From the NCBI GenBank assembly GCA_021014325.1, contig CM037461.1:1017501-1081500 (forward strand): a stretch of DNA of 64,000 bases, in the 5' to 3' direction. Below the pieces are notes generated by a model. It was not told where the DNA came from, ran no database searches, and saw nothing but the letters and a program-made list of their open reading frames with translations. This DNA is from Plazaster borealis. Taxonomy: Eukaryota; Echinodermata; Asteroidea; Forcipulatida; Labidiasteridae. Position numbers and translations under genes: made by a program. Each line of letters starts with the position of its first letter. The stretch's first letter is position 1. Of this stretch, positions 10,700 to 21,759 are shown piece by piece.

Positions 10700-13600
10700 G
10701 TAGGTGAAAAGGCAGTTATTTAGTAGTAAAAAAATACTGCTTTTGAAAAGAATGATTTTGAAAAGAAAAGAAAAAATGTTTTTTTTTTTCTTTTTTTTTG
10801 AAAATATAGAATAACTGCTTTTGAAATTAAACTCAATGCTTTTGTAAATTAAACAAATGATTTTAAAAGTGAAATAGCGATGAAATCATTGTGCTTTTGT
10901 AGGAGAATCCCCAATACTTAAATTTCAAAGCCTCGTTCAGTCTAAAACTTTTAAGAGAGACTATTTTCTAAGGTGGTGGGAGTTCGCGTAATGCTGATGG
11001 TGACAAACGTTCACTTGTATATAGGGTTGAAGGCCTTAACACAAGGCTTCACCAGAACTACAAACATACAATTTGAAATCTCAAGAAGATTTTGCTAATT
11101 TTCTGAAATCAGAACAAATCCTAAGAAATCACACGCCTGGTGTGTAAACAAGTAGTTCCGTTACGTAACACGCTAATTTAACATGCAACCAGTTCCAGGC
11201 AATTCTCAAGAAGAAAATTAATTCACATTTCAGTTTTTCTCATGGGGATTTTGAGTTCACCGAGTTACAGCTACAACAATGTATCTTTTGCTGCCAAAGT
11301 GTTCCTTGTGCTTTTTGTGCACACAGTGCATACCTTGCAGTGGATTTTCACCAAGTTGCACGAAAACAGTGCCTTGTGTGGCATATGGCCTTACACCATA
11401 TTATAACATTTCATAGTATAGGTTTTCACGGCCAACTTTAACAAAAATCTTCTTTTTTTTTTTTTACACCCGGTTCATTCAATTTCGTTGAAAATGAATG
11501 CTCCGTTGAATCAGCATTCAACAGTCAAAAAGGAGTAATTCGTTGTCACCAGTTCAGCATTCACTGGTCAAATAAGATCATTCAATTTCACTAGGCTGCA
11601 AGATTCGTTCAATTCCGTAAAAGCCAGTAGCAAGAGCTGGTCAACCATTCAATGGCATCAAGTGTAAATAGGTAGTCGAAATTCAACTTAAGAATGGTCA
11701 AAGTGTAATCTTGACTGAAACGAATCTGAATGAAAAAGACGAAATCGTGTGTGAACGAAAACGAAATTGAATGTGAAAATAGTAAAACAAAAACTGCGTG
11801 AATTTGAATGAGTGTTAATAGAATTGATTGCTTTGTTTGCTGAAATTGGCCGAGAAAACCTTTAATGGTGCGTTCGATTAGCTTCCCCGGATCGACCCAG
11901 GTCTCCCCCGTTGCGTTCGAATAGCTTTGACGTCATTCTCGGTGCACACCGGGTCATCCACAAGTGCCTTGCTTGTGGAGCGGGTCACTTGGGGCTGACC
12001 GAGGTGCATGACGTCACGACGAAAAACATTCTCAACGGCCACCATTTGGTTTGTACTTCAGCGGGACACTTTCAGAAAGTTTGACACACATTTTCACCCT
12101 TAAAGAGCGACTTTGTGAGCATTAAGATTTCTGTATTCGAAGACGACTTTGGTATCAACGTGGGCTTGTGAAATAATTTAACGTTGCAGTTTTACCTTCA
12201 GACTAATAATTTAAAGATCTTTTCGTGAAACCACGGACGTAATGCACAACATGAAAGTAGTTCCGGGTCGGCTGTCCCAAGATGCATGGTGTGAATGCTG
12301 GGGGAAGTTGGCGTTCGATTAGCTCATGTCAGGGGTTCACCCGGATGAACACACTAATTGGGTTGACCCAGGGAAGCTAATCGAACGCACACATTCCAAT
12401 AACGGACTGAACTTGTTTCAAAAACGTAGGTGTTCCAGCGGCGTCAAGATGGCTCCATTGATTTCTACAGGCTGTTTGCGGCCTACGAGGCGGGCTTCGG
12501 TGAACTAGATGGAGAATTCTGGCTAGGCAATGAGAATCTTCATCGGCTGACATCTCAGACTAATTACGAGCTAAGAGTGGATTTGGAGGACTTCAGCGAT
12601 GAGACTGTATACCAAGTGTACCAATCATTCTATATTGGAGACCGTGATAGCGACTACACGCTAAGGGTTTCGACTACTAATACAGGAACTGCAGGTAAAC
12701 CGTCATCTATTTCTGATTACTTCATCCACTAGGTTAGGCCCACTGTACAACAATCGTATAGCACTGAACGGTTTCTCCCTATTTATCATATAAAGAAAAG
12801 TGTCCTAGTATATTCACAAAGTGAATTCACAATGTAGCGTAGACAAAATGTTCTCAGTGTGTTAAAGGGATTGTACACGCAATGGTAATTGGAACCCACT
12901 GTTTGTTTCAATCCTATATGGTTGTAGAGATATGCAAAAAAAAAACACATTCAATTGCATTATTACACGCATTCAAATTCATGCATTTTCCCCTAATCCA
13001 CTCAAACTACGGTTTCTTTTTAGCTATTAATGTAATCAATTTTGTTTTCGTGAACAAATGATTTCGTTTTTTCATTCAGATTCGTTTCTGTTTTTCTATT
13101 TTATTTATATAGGCATTCAAGACTATACACTTTGACCCTTCTTAAGTTGAATTTCATCTACCTATTTACACTTGATGAAATTGAATGGTTGACCAGCTCT
13201 TGCTACTGGCTTTTACTAAATTGAACGAGTCTTTCGGCCTAATGAAATTGAATGATCTTATTTGACCAGTGAATGCTAAACTGGTGAAATTGAATTACCC
13301 CTTTTGATTGTTAAATGCTGATTCAACGGAGCATTCATTTTCAAACGAAATTGAATGAGCCGGGTGTTCCAATGAATGGATTTTTGTTGAAAATGGCCGG
13401 GAAACCTATAATTGGAATATAATAATAATAGTAATAACAAGTAACCTGGCTGATGTAAGTTTTTGCATCTACTGCTTTTGTTTTTTAAGGGGACTCTTTG
13501 GGCATCCAGCATAATAATATGCCATTCTCAACCAAAGACAAAGACAACGACAACTCAGGGTTAAACTGTGCGTTTATCTACCATGGCGCCTGGTGGTACA

Positions 13601-13743
13601 AGTCATGCCAAACATCCAACCTGAATGGTTGGTACCTCGGTCCAGATAACCAGCAAACAGGTAAAGGTGTTGCTTGGTATTCATGGAAGAATCAACGATA
13701 CTCTCTCAAGAAGTCTGAGATGAAGTTTCGCTTCACGGGATAA
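10563..13743 (+). CDS. fibrinogen-related domain protein (ficolin/tenascin-like), last three exons
   Basis: Three exons, 10563-10699, 12430-12694 and 13490-13743, join in phase to give about 217 residues, the full length of a fibrinogen C-terminal domain. The hallmarks appear in order: [59 protein letters not shown], the calcium-loop acids [20 protein letters not shown] with the conserved disulfide Cys pair, SNLNGWY and a C-terminal EMKFRFTG. This family consists of secreted lectin-like proteins that often bind acetylated sugars in innate immunity or matrix. The first exon starts in phase 1, so at least one upstream exon (signal peptide, perhaps collagen or coiled coil) must exist, but it is not seen between 10162 and 10562. 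The giant inverted repeat may therefore sit inside this gene or next to a truncated copy. No frame breaks are present. Confidence 0.93.
11416..11866. mobile_element. MITE with GGTTTTC...GGCCA ends, upstream of the middle exon
   Basis: The left end TATAGGTTTTCACGGCCA and right end TGGCCGAGAAAACCTTTA are inverted. The interior repeats ATTCAATTTC-like words. A second, inverted copy lies at about 12940-13412 on the other side of the middle fibrinogen exon. Confidence 0.75.
11868..12390. mobile_element. 523 bp MITE with 20 bp inverted termini
   Basis: The termini are GTGCGTTCGATTAGCTTCCC at 11868 and its exact reverse complement ending at 12390. Further inverted subterminal words (GTCACGTCATGC-like, around 11930 and 12010) are present. 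No transposase frame is carried. It lies in the intron just 39 bp before the middle fibrinogen exon. No clear target duplication was found. Confidence 0.85.
12430..12694 (+). CDS. fibrinogen-related domain exon 2 of 3
   Basis: The acceptor is TAG at 12427-12429 and the donor GTAAAC at 12695. It reads 88 codons from VFQRRQDGS to TTNTGTA plus one base, which joins the next exon to restore the TAGDSLG segment. Joining exon 1 to exon 2 recreates the family signature [13 protein letters not shown], which confirms the splice. Confidence 0.92.
12940..13412. mobile_element. inverted second copy of the 11416-11866 MITE
   Basis: The segment is the reverse complement of 11416-11850 with about 15-20 percent changes by eye; for example GGTTGACCAGCTCTTGCTAC at 13187 mirrors GTAGCAAGAGCTGGTCAACC near 11627. 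The outer end is TGGCCGGGAAACCTATA. The inner terminus appears to be lost. Confidence 0.75.
13490..13743 (+). CDS. fibrinogen-related domain exon 3 of 3, with stop
   Basis: The acceptor is AAG at 13487-13489. It reads [17 protein letters not shown] onward to the TAA at 13741-13743. It includes the calcium-binding acids and the pair of Cys in [14 protein letters not shown]. An SSR-rich 3' region follows; no polyadenylation signal was assigned with confidence. Confidence 0.92.
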
Positions 13744-13809
13744 AATCCAAAAACCATTCACCGCTGATTGTAGGCATACATAATGCAGCCAAATTTCCCC
13801 AAAACTGAA

Positions 13810-14145
13810 TTAAAGAGAATGTATACGTTTGGTAATTGGAACCCACAGTTTGTTTCAATCCTATATACATGTATTTGTAGATATTATACCATAACATGTC
13901 CACGCAGGAAGAATAATCTGCAATTATTGGAATACACAATCTGAGAAACGTTACTGTCAGTAACGCTTCTCAGATTCAAATTTTTGGGGATAAAAGTGAT
14001 AGGCCTATCTTTCTCCCTAACCGCAGTACTTCTAAGTGAAAAGTTTCTCAAAATTATACTACCCAAAGTTGCTGTACTTCTTACCTAGTAAGTTTTATTG
14101 CCATTCATTTTCAGAGTCATTACCAAAAGTATACAGACCCTTTAA
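13810..14145. mobile_element. MITE of the GTATACGTTTGGTAATTGG family
   Basis: The ends are TTAA at 13810 and at 14142, with inverted subterminal words TATACGTTTGGTAAT and TTACCAAAAGTATA. A second copy is at 58907-59305, a 5' fragment at about 12874-12925 and a rearranged fragment at about 14395-14600. The interior contains an inverted GAGAAACGTTACTGTCAGTA-type hairpin. Confidence 0.75.
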
Positions 14146-14691
14146 AGGTAGGGTTATGTACAAAAAGTGTCAACGTAATGCTTATTTATAGGCAACATTT
14201 TAAAAAATAAAAATAATAATAAAATAAATTTAAAAAACATGATACAATAAAAGTGACATGTGAAAGATTCAGCTGAAAACAGTGTATACTTGCTAAGAAA
14301 ACTCAAACGTTGAATCCATCCACGTTTAGTGAGGAAACAGCGGGTAAACAAACCGCATCTCTGGTTGCAGCACTCGCGAACGGACACCAACGCCCAGAAA
14401 TCTGAGAAACGATTCATGCATGATTCATTTCTCAGATTCAAATATTTTGGGTTGAAAAATGTTCCAAACCATTTTACTTCGAAGGGAATCCTTTCTCAAC
14501 AATAGTTTGTACTGTCAACAGCTGCAGTGCGTCTCATCAAGTAAGTTTCTATGGTCATAAATTCTTGGAATATTTACCAATCTATGACACCCTACCTCTA
14601 AGACTCTGCGGTCCAATAGCCCTTTAGTTTCTATCAATTGATTGCTTTTCTTGTTTATTATTTTTGTTTTCGTATAAAAAAATGTGTATGC

Positions 14692-15064
14692 TTAAAGGCA
14701 CTGAACACGTTTGGTAATTGTCAAAGACCAGTGTTGGTGTATCCCAACATATGCATAAAATAACAAGCCTGTGAAAATTTGGGCTCAATTGGTCACGTCA
14801 TCGAAGTTGCAAGAAAATGGTGAAAGAAAAAACACCCTTGTTGTACAAAATGTGTGTGCTTTCAGATAGGAATCACAACTTCTTGCAAGAAGTTTTTAAT
14901 ATTTTAGTGAGAAATTACCCCTTTCTCAAAAACTACGTTACTTCAGAGGGAGTCGTTTCCTATAATGTTTTATACTATCAACAGCTCTCCGTTGCTTGTT
15001 ACCAAGTAAGTTTTTATGCTAATATTTGTTTTGAGTCATTACCAAACGTGTAGGATACCTTTAA
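14692..15064. mobile_element. TTAA-flanked MITE, family A
   Basis: The TTAA at 14692 is followed by AGGCACTGAACACGTTTGGT and the far end is CCAAACGTGTAGGATACCT followed by TTAA at 15061. The 373 bp interior is non-coding and includes the hairpin CTTCTTGCAAGAAG. Other copies are at 29880, 31240, 42810, 52191, 56995 and 63876. Confidence 0.85.
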
Positions 15065-15149
15065 ACTATGATGGATTGGTCAGTTTGTTCTAACGATGAC
15101 TTTTCGGAACACTAGGTGGCAGCAGATTAAACCCTCTCTCAGTACCTTA

Positions 15150-15290
15150 GGCCGTGTCCGAAATGCCGGCTACAGCTACGGCTACGGCTAGATTTCTGCG
15201 TCATCATGCATTGAAGTATAGGACATCCTTATAGCAACACCCTTCGCAACAGCTGTAGCCGAAGCTGTAGCCGCCATTTCGGATACGGCC
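15150..15290. mobile_element. short palindromic MITE, family J (GGCCGTGTCC ends)
   Basis: It begins GGCCGTGTCCGAAAT and ends ATTTCGGATACGGCC, with an inner pair of GGCTACAGCTACGGCTACGG-like arms. Relatives are at 34415, 44391 and about 52727. At 141 bp it carries no gene. Confidence 0.8.
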
Positions 15291-15295
15291 GTATA

Positions 15296-16100
15296 GACGA
15301 TGTGACCTGTGACATCACATGTTTACAAAAGAGCCACAGATCCTGGACTTCCTGCAGGCACGATTTGTACACAGACTAATGGAATAAAACATAAAATCTT
15401 ATATTTTATGGAGATTGCACTGTCTAATTCCTATCAACTTTTGATATGATGAAAGGGGGCACATCTCAAAACTTGTCCAGCTTTTACTTTCATAATTCTT
15501 GGATTTATGTGGAAATTATGACACAAAATGTCAACTTTCCCATAAGACCTGTGTAGTACCTTGCCTGCCAGAATACCCAAAGAATGCACAAGGTCACACT
15601 TATTGTAAACAAAGTTCACATGGTCTATAGACCTTTCTTTTGACACGTCACAGCCCGAGTTTTTGCCAACCGAAGTTGGAAAACTATAGAAAGTCATAAA
15701 TGCAAAGCATAAGCAGATAGCCACAGTTTGTAATAATGTCACAAAAATATTCAAAAATAGTGTTGAAATTTTTGGAAACAAAGCAACCAATCATGGTATG
15801 TATTTTTGGTTGATTGAAAATTTACAGTAATGTTAAAATTGGACACAACATCTGTTAACACGATTGAATGTTTTGCTAACATTCGGCCGTCCATGCCAAC
15901 CAGCGCGGTTTGTTTATCAACAAAAGAAAGGTCTATATTGAGAGAGCTGCGACAACTTGCGATTAGAAGCCATTTTGTGTCCAAAATATGTGTATAAAGT
16001 GAACACAGGGTGCCAGACTAGACTGCGCATTGGGTTTGTGCTGCATTTGGACCGAAAATGGCGTCCAGCAACCACGTGACCAAAGACAACAGGTCCCTCT
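15296..16100. repeat. dispersed repeat interrupted by MITE C
   Basis: The first part (15296-15485) reappears inverted at about 33150-33310, for example TGTGACATCACATGTTTAC and GACTTCCTGC. It is split by the element at 15626-15937. Short ORFs in it are not gene-like. Confidence 0.6.
15626..15937. mobile_element. MITE C, TATAGACCTTTCTTTTG ends
   Basis: The termini TATAGACCTTTCTTTTG and CAAAAGAAAGGTCTATA are inverted and perfect over 17 bp. TA at the very ends is compatible with a TA target. Copies occur at 38098-38409 (reverse orientation) and 52917-53199 (one end lost). Confidence 0.85.
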
Positions 16101-16179
16101 ATGTTTCAACTCTCTCAATGCACAGCTCCTATCACCAGGGCAGAATTTCATAGCCCAGAACTACGCAAGTATCAGGTGT

Positions 16180-16770
16180 ATTGAAGCACATGAACGTTAA
16201 ATTAATCAAAATTTAGATATGTTAGATATGTGGAATAGTCCAATCTAGGATATCCCCCAGGGCATTGCACTTTGGAAAAAACAGTGAAATAAATAACATG
16301 TGCCATCACTTAGTGTTACCAGCCCTCACTTATGGGTTTTAAGCAGAATTGCTTAACAATTTTATTTTCAACAGAGCAAATATTTATGTTGATTTTTTTG
16401 TTAAAAAAAAACAATTTATGACAATGCTGGAGCTACAAACCCGATTCTGCCCAAAAAACTCAGTTCACAAAAATCAATGTATATAGTTACAAAATTGCAT
16501 GGAAACCAATTATATAAAATAAATAAATTGCATAAGGTGGTAATTTTATAAATTGTTTTCAGAATCCTTATTTTTCTAGGTATTGTAAAAAGTAACTATT
16601 CAATAAGAAATTTTCAACAATTTGGTTTTTAATGACCCTTTCCAGAAAAAAAACCTGCTCTGTGAAATATCTCCATGAACAATTTCAAACACGTACAATG
16701 GTTTTCTAGCAGACCGTGCAAGTCTCGCGCGTATTCGAGCATTTTGGGAAACTTTTTAGTTCCACATACA
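16180..16770. other. AT-rich intergenic DNA
   Basis: No ORF, RNA or repeat with paired ends was recognised in this stretch. Confidence 0.4.
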
Positions 16771-16772
16771 AT

Positions 16773-16968
16773 TTTATGGTGGCCCTGATATCGAAAATGT
16801 GCGCATGCGACTTGTGGAATGTCGTGAAATTAATTGCAAATGTGCGCAAACGTGTGCGATGTCGTGAAATTAATCGCAAATAATTATGTGCGCAAACTTG
16901 TGCGATGTCGTTAAATTAATCGCAATTTGTGCGATATGCGATGTCCCTTCAGGGCCACCATACACATT
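16773..16968. mobile_element. MITE with TATGGTGGCCCTGA ends and internal repeats
   Basis: The ends TATGGTGGCCCTGA and TTCAGGGCCACCATA are inverted. The interior has three copies of a unit of about 43 bp built on GTGCGATGTCGTGAAATTAATCGCAA. The right-end sequence GATGTCCCTTCAGGGCCACC also closes the array at 26820-26843, linking the two. Confidence 0.75.
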
Positions 16969-16969
16969 G

Positions 16970-17300
16970 CTTTAAAGGGACACGTTGCCTTCGGGTTGGG
17001 CGCTGTTGGGCGCTTTTGGGCTATAACAAGCGTTTGATGTATAATGAGCACGGTCGGAAAGATGTTTAAAAAGTAGAATATAATTATCCACACAAACGTG
17101 CCTTAGAAATGCTTCGCTTTTGCTCACTTTCGCGAAACAAAACGCTCCGCCATTTATGGGAGTCAAGATTTTGACTCCCATAAATGGCGGACAAATTCTA
17201 TCAGTCTTATTTCCAGTCGCAGCTGTTGAACTACGACTGAGCAATTATTTTATTAAAAATGTTACGATTACCATCTGTTTATTGTATTCCAATAAATATC
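16970..17300. repeat. inverted dispersed repeat
   Basis: It contains the stem GGGAGTCAAGATTTTGACTCCC (17158) within the larger stem CGCCATTTATGGGAGTCAAG / CTTGACTCCCATAAATGGCG-type pairing, and words such as TTGGGCGC and CGGAAAGATGT that recur in a palindromic repeat at 19895-20090. Confidence 0.55.
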
Positions 17301-17302
17301 CA

Positions 17303-17508
17303 ACACCGAGCTGAATCTAGCACAGTATCGGGCCCGATATAGCCAGCCGGCGATTAGAACACATGCAGTACAGGGAGGTGAACCAAATGTGATAGTTTGT
17401 CTCCTCCCTGTACTGCATGTGTTCTAATATTCTAAATATGCGGCTGGCCGTTCCGCAAATACGCGGCTGGATATTTCGGACCCAATACTGAGCTAGCTTT
17501 AGCTCGGT
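17303..17508. mobile_element. palindromic MITE containing a perfect 26 bp stem hairpin
   Basis: The outer arms ACCGAGCTGAATCTAGCAC and GAGCTAGCTTTAGCTCGGT pair imperfectly. The core stem 17353-17378 pairs with 17403-17428 at all 26 positions across a 24 nt loop. The hairpin size resembles a microRNA precursor, but perfect pairing and the transposon-like outer arms fit a young MITE better. Confidence 0.75.
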
Positions 17509-17509
17509 T

Positions 17510-19880
17510 TAGAGCGAGGTAGAAAATGAGATTATTACCCGGTTTTCATCTGACCATAGAGCAAGGAGATCTGACTGGTTTACCAGGCCACTGACTACGG
17601 CACTAGCGTAACGACTGTTCGTCGCGCATTTTGCCCATTACATGGACGGTGGTATTTACGGCTGGAAATACGTATACGTTTCGTGGGGCAGATCTCGGGG
17701 TCAGATGGCAATGTTTTGTTTTTTTAATCACCATTCACTAATTATAACACATTAAAGGCATGTTATTGCACGAACAACTCTTAATAAGGATATGGAACAC
17801 TTCCAAACAGCAAAAATTCTTGAGATTTTAAGGCAACGTGTTCCTTTAACGCGTGATTGAAACAAAGTCGCGCACTTTCACGGGTCCCAATGTTTGAATA
17901 AGCGCAAGACTTGCAAAGTCTACTGTGACTACGTTCTAATCGCTTCATGAGTCTCTCAATGTCTGCAGCTCTCTACCGTTGATTTCCGAAAGCAACATGT
18001 GAAAACCCGCTTTCAGTCATGGCTGAGGTGAGGCAAGCTGATTGGACAAAGTAAGTGTACTTCTACGCTCCCACCCCAACCCTCCCTCCCTTCCAGCCCC
18101 GGAGCTTAAATGTACCGCTTTGGTATCTCCAAAGACATGACATGTCTCTAGAAAGTCAATGTTCACCGATGACCCGTTCTGTGTAAATTTGTTCGCCACT
18201 ACAGAGCATGTACTCCGCCGATACCGTAAACTAGAGCCGATGTGGCAGGAAAATCTGTTTGTGGTCCCCCCCCCCAAACTATGCAGACATTTTGTCTGAT
18301 AGCGCCCTCTTTTGAATCAACTTCCATCTGCCAATTTTATTTCAATACCGTATGGGGGCGCACACAAACCGGGGAACAAAATCCCTAATGGGTGCACCCC
18401 CTAAATCAACTCCCATAGCATACAGTGCAAAATGCTTAATATTCAAAAACAAACGAAAGATACTTAGAAGTCTCCATTCTTTTTACAGTAAAGGAAGGGA
18501 AAATTATTAATTGACCACTGAACTTTTATTTTCTGCTCAATTTGACATTAAAACAACCCGACACCAGTGTCATTTTCTAAACGTCCGATTTTCAATCTTG
18601 AAAAATGTCCCTACACCTCTCAGCAAATATCATCCAAAATACATCCAGTTGGAAGTCAACAACCCCAGGTCACAATTGGGCAATTCTTTTACACTGAAAC
18701 CCTCTCAAATCGGTCTAATATAGAATAATTTGAGGGCCTACAACAAATTAATGAGCTCGACGCTCTGTTTTCTCCTTATCTAGTGGGGTGCAGCCCTATG
18801 ACACCGGCTTAGATAGCACAGCTATTTCTTTTGCTTACCCCAGGCACGGGGCACATGTTTCAACGTAACACCGCTTCGGATGGCTGCCACAATGTCTGTC
18901 ACACGTATTTAATAAGTTAAGAGGGTTCATTTCGTAATTTCTCAACGATTTCTTTAGCTAATTGTGTTGCCAACGTATCAGGTGTTACCTGTAATTATTT
19001 AAAACTTATTCCTCCATGGATAAACCATGGAGGAAGACCTCACACTTTAGGCACACTCGACTCCCTGTAATCTAAAAATACAACAACAATTTGACGTGGC
19101 CGACATGTCTGGAGAGCAAGGGGGGTGGGTAAGTTCTGTGGCTAACCACATAAACTGTCGGTAAGACATCAAAAGACAATCCTCCACTACCAGCATGTCG
19201 ATAACAGATGGTTTCATTCATGTCTGTGTGAGCCTCGAAACTTGCGGTGACTTGCAGTGACAGTGACGTATAGGCAGGCTGGCCAAATCTTTACACAAAC
19301 GAATGCTGAACAACTTTGCACGCGAGCAATGGCAAAATGTTTGGCTCCACCCACCAAGTCACCCTGTATCAACCAAGTCACGGACCCCTGTTGATTGACA
19401 CCCCTTTCAGACCGTGTGCAAACGTATTGGGGTGGATGTCATGTATTATCACATGACTTCATTTTACCACGTGGGTGCTGTTATGTTTTTCTTGATTTGT
19501 GACAGACACTTTGACAGCCAAACTCGTCGGTGGGTTTTAAACATCCTCCACACGACATTTTCACTGAATCCCCACAGAATGACGTAAACCATGCCTAGTA
19601 CATACACGCGGTTTCAGTATTAAATAAACGTACAAAATAAAAAAATAAACTTCACATCCCAACCATTTAATTTCAGTTCATTTATATAATGAATTTATTT
19701 TCCCAACTGAAATCAAACCAAAGTAATATAATCTTGATTATTGAAGCAATTCCATCTCATGTGCGCAATACTGTGGCAAGGTGTGAAAAGAATTGCAGTT
19801 TAAAACCGGGACAGCTTCACAGGAAATAGAAGGGTGCTTTGTGGTACGGTTTTGTACAAAATAAACATACAAAGCCTCTG
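17510..19880. other. intergenic, unassigned
   Basis: No gene with a recognised domain was found. An isolated start context at 18019 is described among the findings. A C-run sits at 18267-18275, and the self-complementary TCCATGGATAAACCATGGA at 19013. The rest is unremarkable. Confidence 0.4.
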
Positions 19881-19894
19881 CAACTCGGTTATAT

Positions 19895-20090
19895 TCTATT
19901 ATTTAAAACATCTTTCCAACCATTATACTAATTTCATAACAAACGCTTTTATAGCCCAAAGCGCCCAATCAGAAGGCAATGCGGCACTTAAAGAAACAGT
20001 GTGCCTTCGAATTGGGCGCTTCGGGCTGTAAAAAGCGTTTGTTATGAAATGAATATGGTTGGAAAGATGTATAAGAAGTAGAATATAATG
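19895..20090. repeat. palindromic dispersed repeat
   Basis: CATCTTTCCAACCAT at 19909 pairs with ATGGTTGGAAAGATG at 20056, and ATAACAAACGCTTTTA with AAAGCGTTTGTTATGAAAT. The middle contains GGGCGC words shared with the repeat at 16970. Confidence 0.65.
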
Positions 20091-20401
20091 ATTCCCATGA
20101 AATATCCATCAAAATTGTGTGGTTTTCCTTTTACAATCCGAAGGCAATGTGCCCCTTTTAGCGTTCTGCATGGACACAGGGTGGTGCCTCACCTCCTTCA
20201 ATCAATTCAACAGCACAAACACATTGGGTGTCAGATCAGTGCTTCATCAAACCCACACCATAACCCGTTTTCATAAAGGGTTGTACAGAGTTTGGGAAGT
20301 GACCCCAGTAATTTTACTTATTTATACATTTTTTAATCGAGATGTTATCCTGAGGTCAATTTATTTTATGTAACAAAACATATCTCCTTGTTACAATATT
20401 T

Positions 20402-20480
20402 TGGCACGTTAAACCGGAGGTTGCAGGTTCAAGTCCCGCTCTAGTCAATGTTCGTTGTTCAACCCAAAATTAATTCAAAA
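20402..20480 (+). mobile_element. tRNA-like SINE fragment
   Basis: GGTTGCAGGTTCAAGTCCCG (20420) is a typical RNA polymerase III B box from a tRNA T-arm. The A box half is missing. A fuller relative, inverted, is at 55010-55090. Confidence 0.5.
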
Positions 20481-21180
20481 TGTACCCAGTCAGTTTCCTT
20501 GTGGCTTAATACAAGATATCGTCTTTTTGAAACGAGCTAAACAATTAAATCATTTTTATCATGTCACTTTCTGGGCTTCGTATTTAAGTCTTTCGCCCAA
20601 ACACATTTAAATGGAAGCGCTTATTACACGACAAGTTCAAATAAACGAATCTATATTTTCGATTTATAACAAAATCTTCATGATTTTACATTTAGAAATT
20701 TACAAACTAGATTCCCATAAAGTAATTAATTCCAACGAATAATCTAACACACACTACATTGTATAATTAAATTCAGCTCATACAATAAGTCAGCAAAAAT
20801 AAGACTTAAGTAGACAGTGCATAAATTATGTACAAATACTGCAACCCATAATATTTTAACAATTGCACAGAAACAGCAAAACTTTAGCAGAACAATTAAC
20901 TCTTTACTGTCCAATAAAAAAACAGATGCAACAACATGTTTGCATCGGCTACCAAAATCTCCTCACACCAAATGGAAATAAATACTTAATAAATATTCAC
21001 CTTATTAAGATAAACGTAGTGCAGGGGCAATAATGGTAGGCGTACATTCTAATTCCAACCAATGCATTTTCTAGGCTGTGTGAAAATAATCTAGTAAGCA
21101 TGACAAATCAATACCGCACAAGGAGCGTCAACGAGAGTCAACGAGAAGCGTCTTAGCCAAACCTTCTAAAACACTAGCTG
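20480..21180. other. AT-rich intergenic DNA
   Basis: No gene, paired termini or long repeat was seen. Confidence 0.4.
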
Positions 21181-21186
21181 GTGTTA

Positions 21187-21600
21187 TTACATACGAAGTG
21201 TGGACCAGAGAACAAAAGAGGTCCACATAAGGCAGGGTTTTGAAACACTATGTGGACAACCGACACACACACAAACGTCCACAAAGTGTTGTAACGCTAA
21301 ATAAGAAGTGTGGACCTGAGAACAAAAGAGGTCCACATAAGGCAGGGTTTTGAAAGAAACACTATGTGGACTTACACAAATGAATGTCCTCACTGTGTTG
21401 TAACTCTACATACGAGTTACAAAGAAAGGTCCCATCAGGCAGGGTTTTGAAACACTATGTGGACTTACACACGACCACAGTGTTTTAACGCTAATACGAA
21501 GTGTGGATTTGAGAACAAAAGAGGTCCAAGATAAATATGGTGAATTGAAACACTATGTGGACTTACACATGTCCACAGTTTTTTTACAGAGCTGAAGAAA
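21187..21600. repeat. degenerate tandem repeat, unit about 100-120 bp
   Basis: Four units share GAAGTGTGGA, GAGAACAAAAGAGGTCCA, GGCAGGGTTTTGAAA and ACACTATGTGGACTTACACA. A weaker partial unit may extend to about 21740. Units differ by indels, so the array is old. Confidence 0.85.
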
Positions 21601-21759
21601 AGTATTTTTTCCTTAAGTGTACATAACAAAGGATTTTAATCAGAGTGACTGCAACACAGAGCTGTGTTTTTACCAGTGTTTGGGAATATGTTTTTTTCTT
21701 ATAAAGTGCACAGAACAAAGGAATGTCCACAGAGTGTATGCAACACAGATATGTGGTAC

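Noticed and set aside
18017..18277. 86-codon minus-strand ORF
   Set aside because: No domain, no splice context and low-complexity ends.
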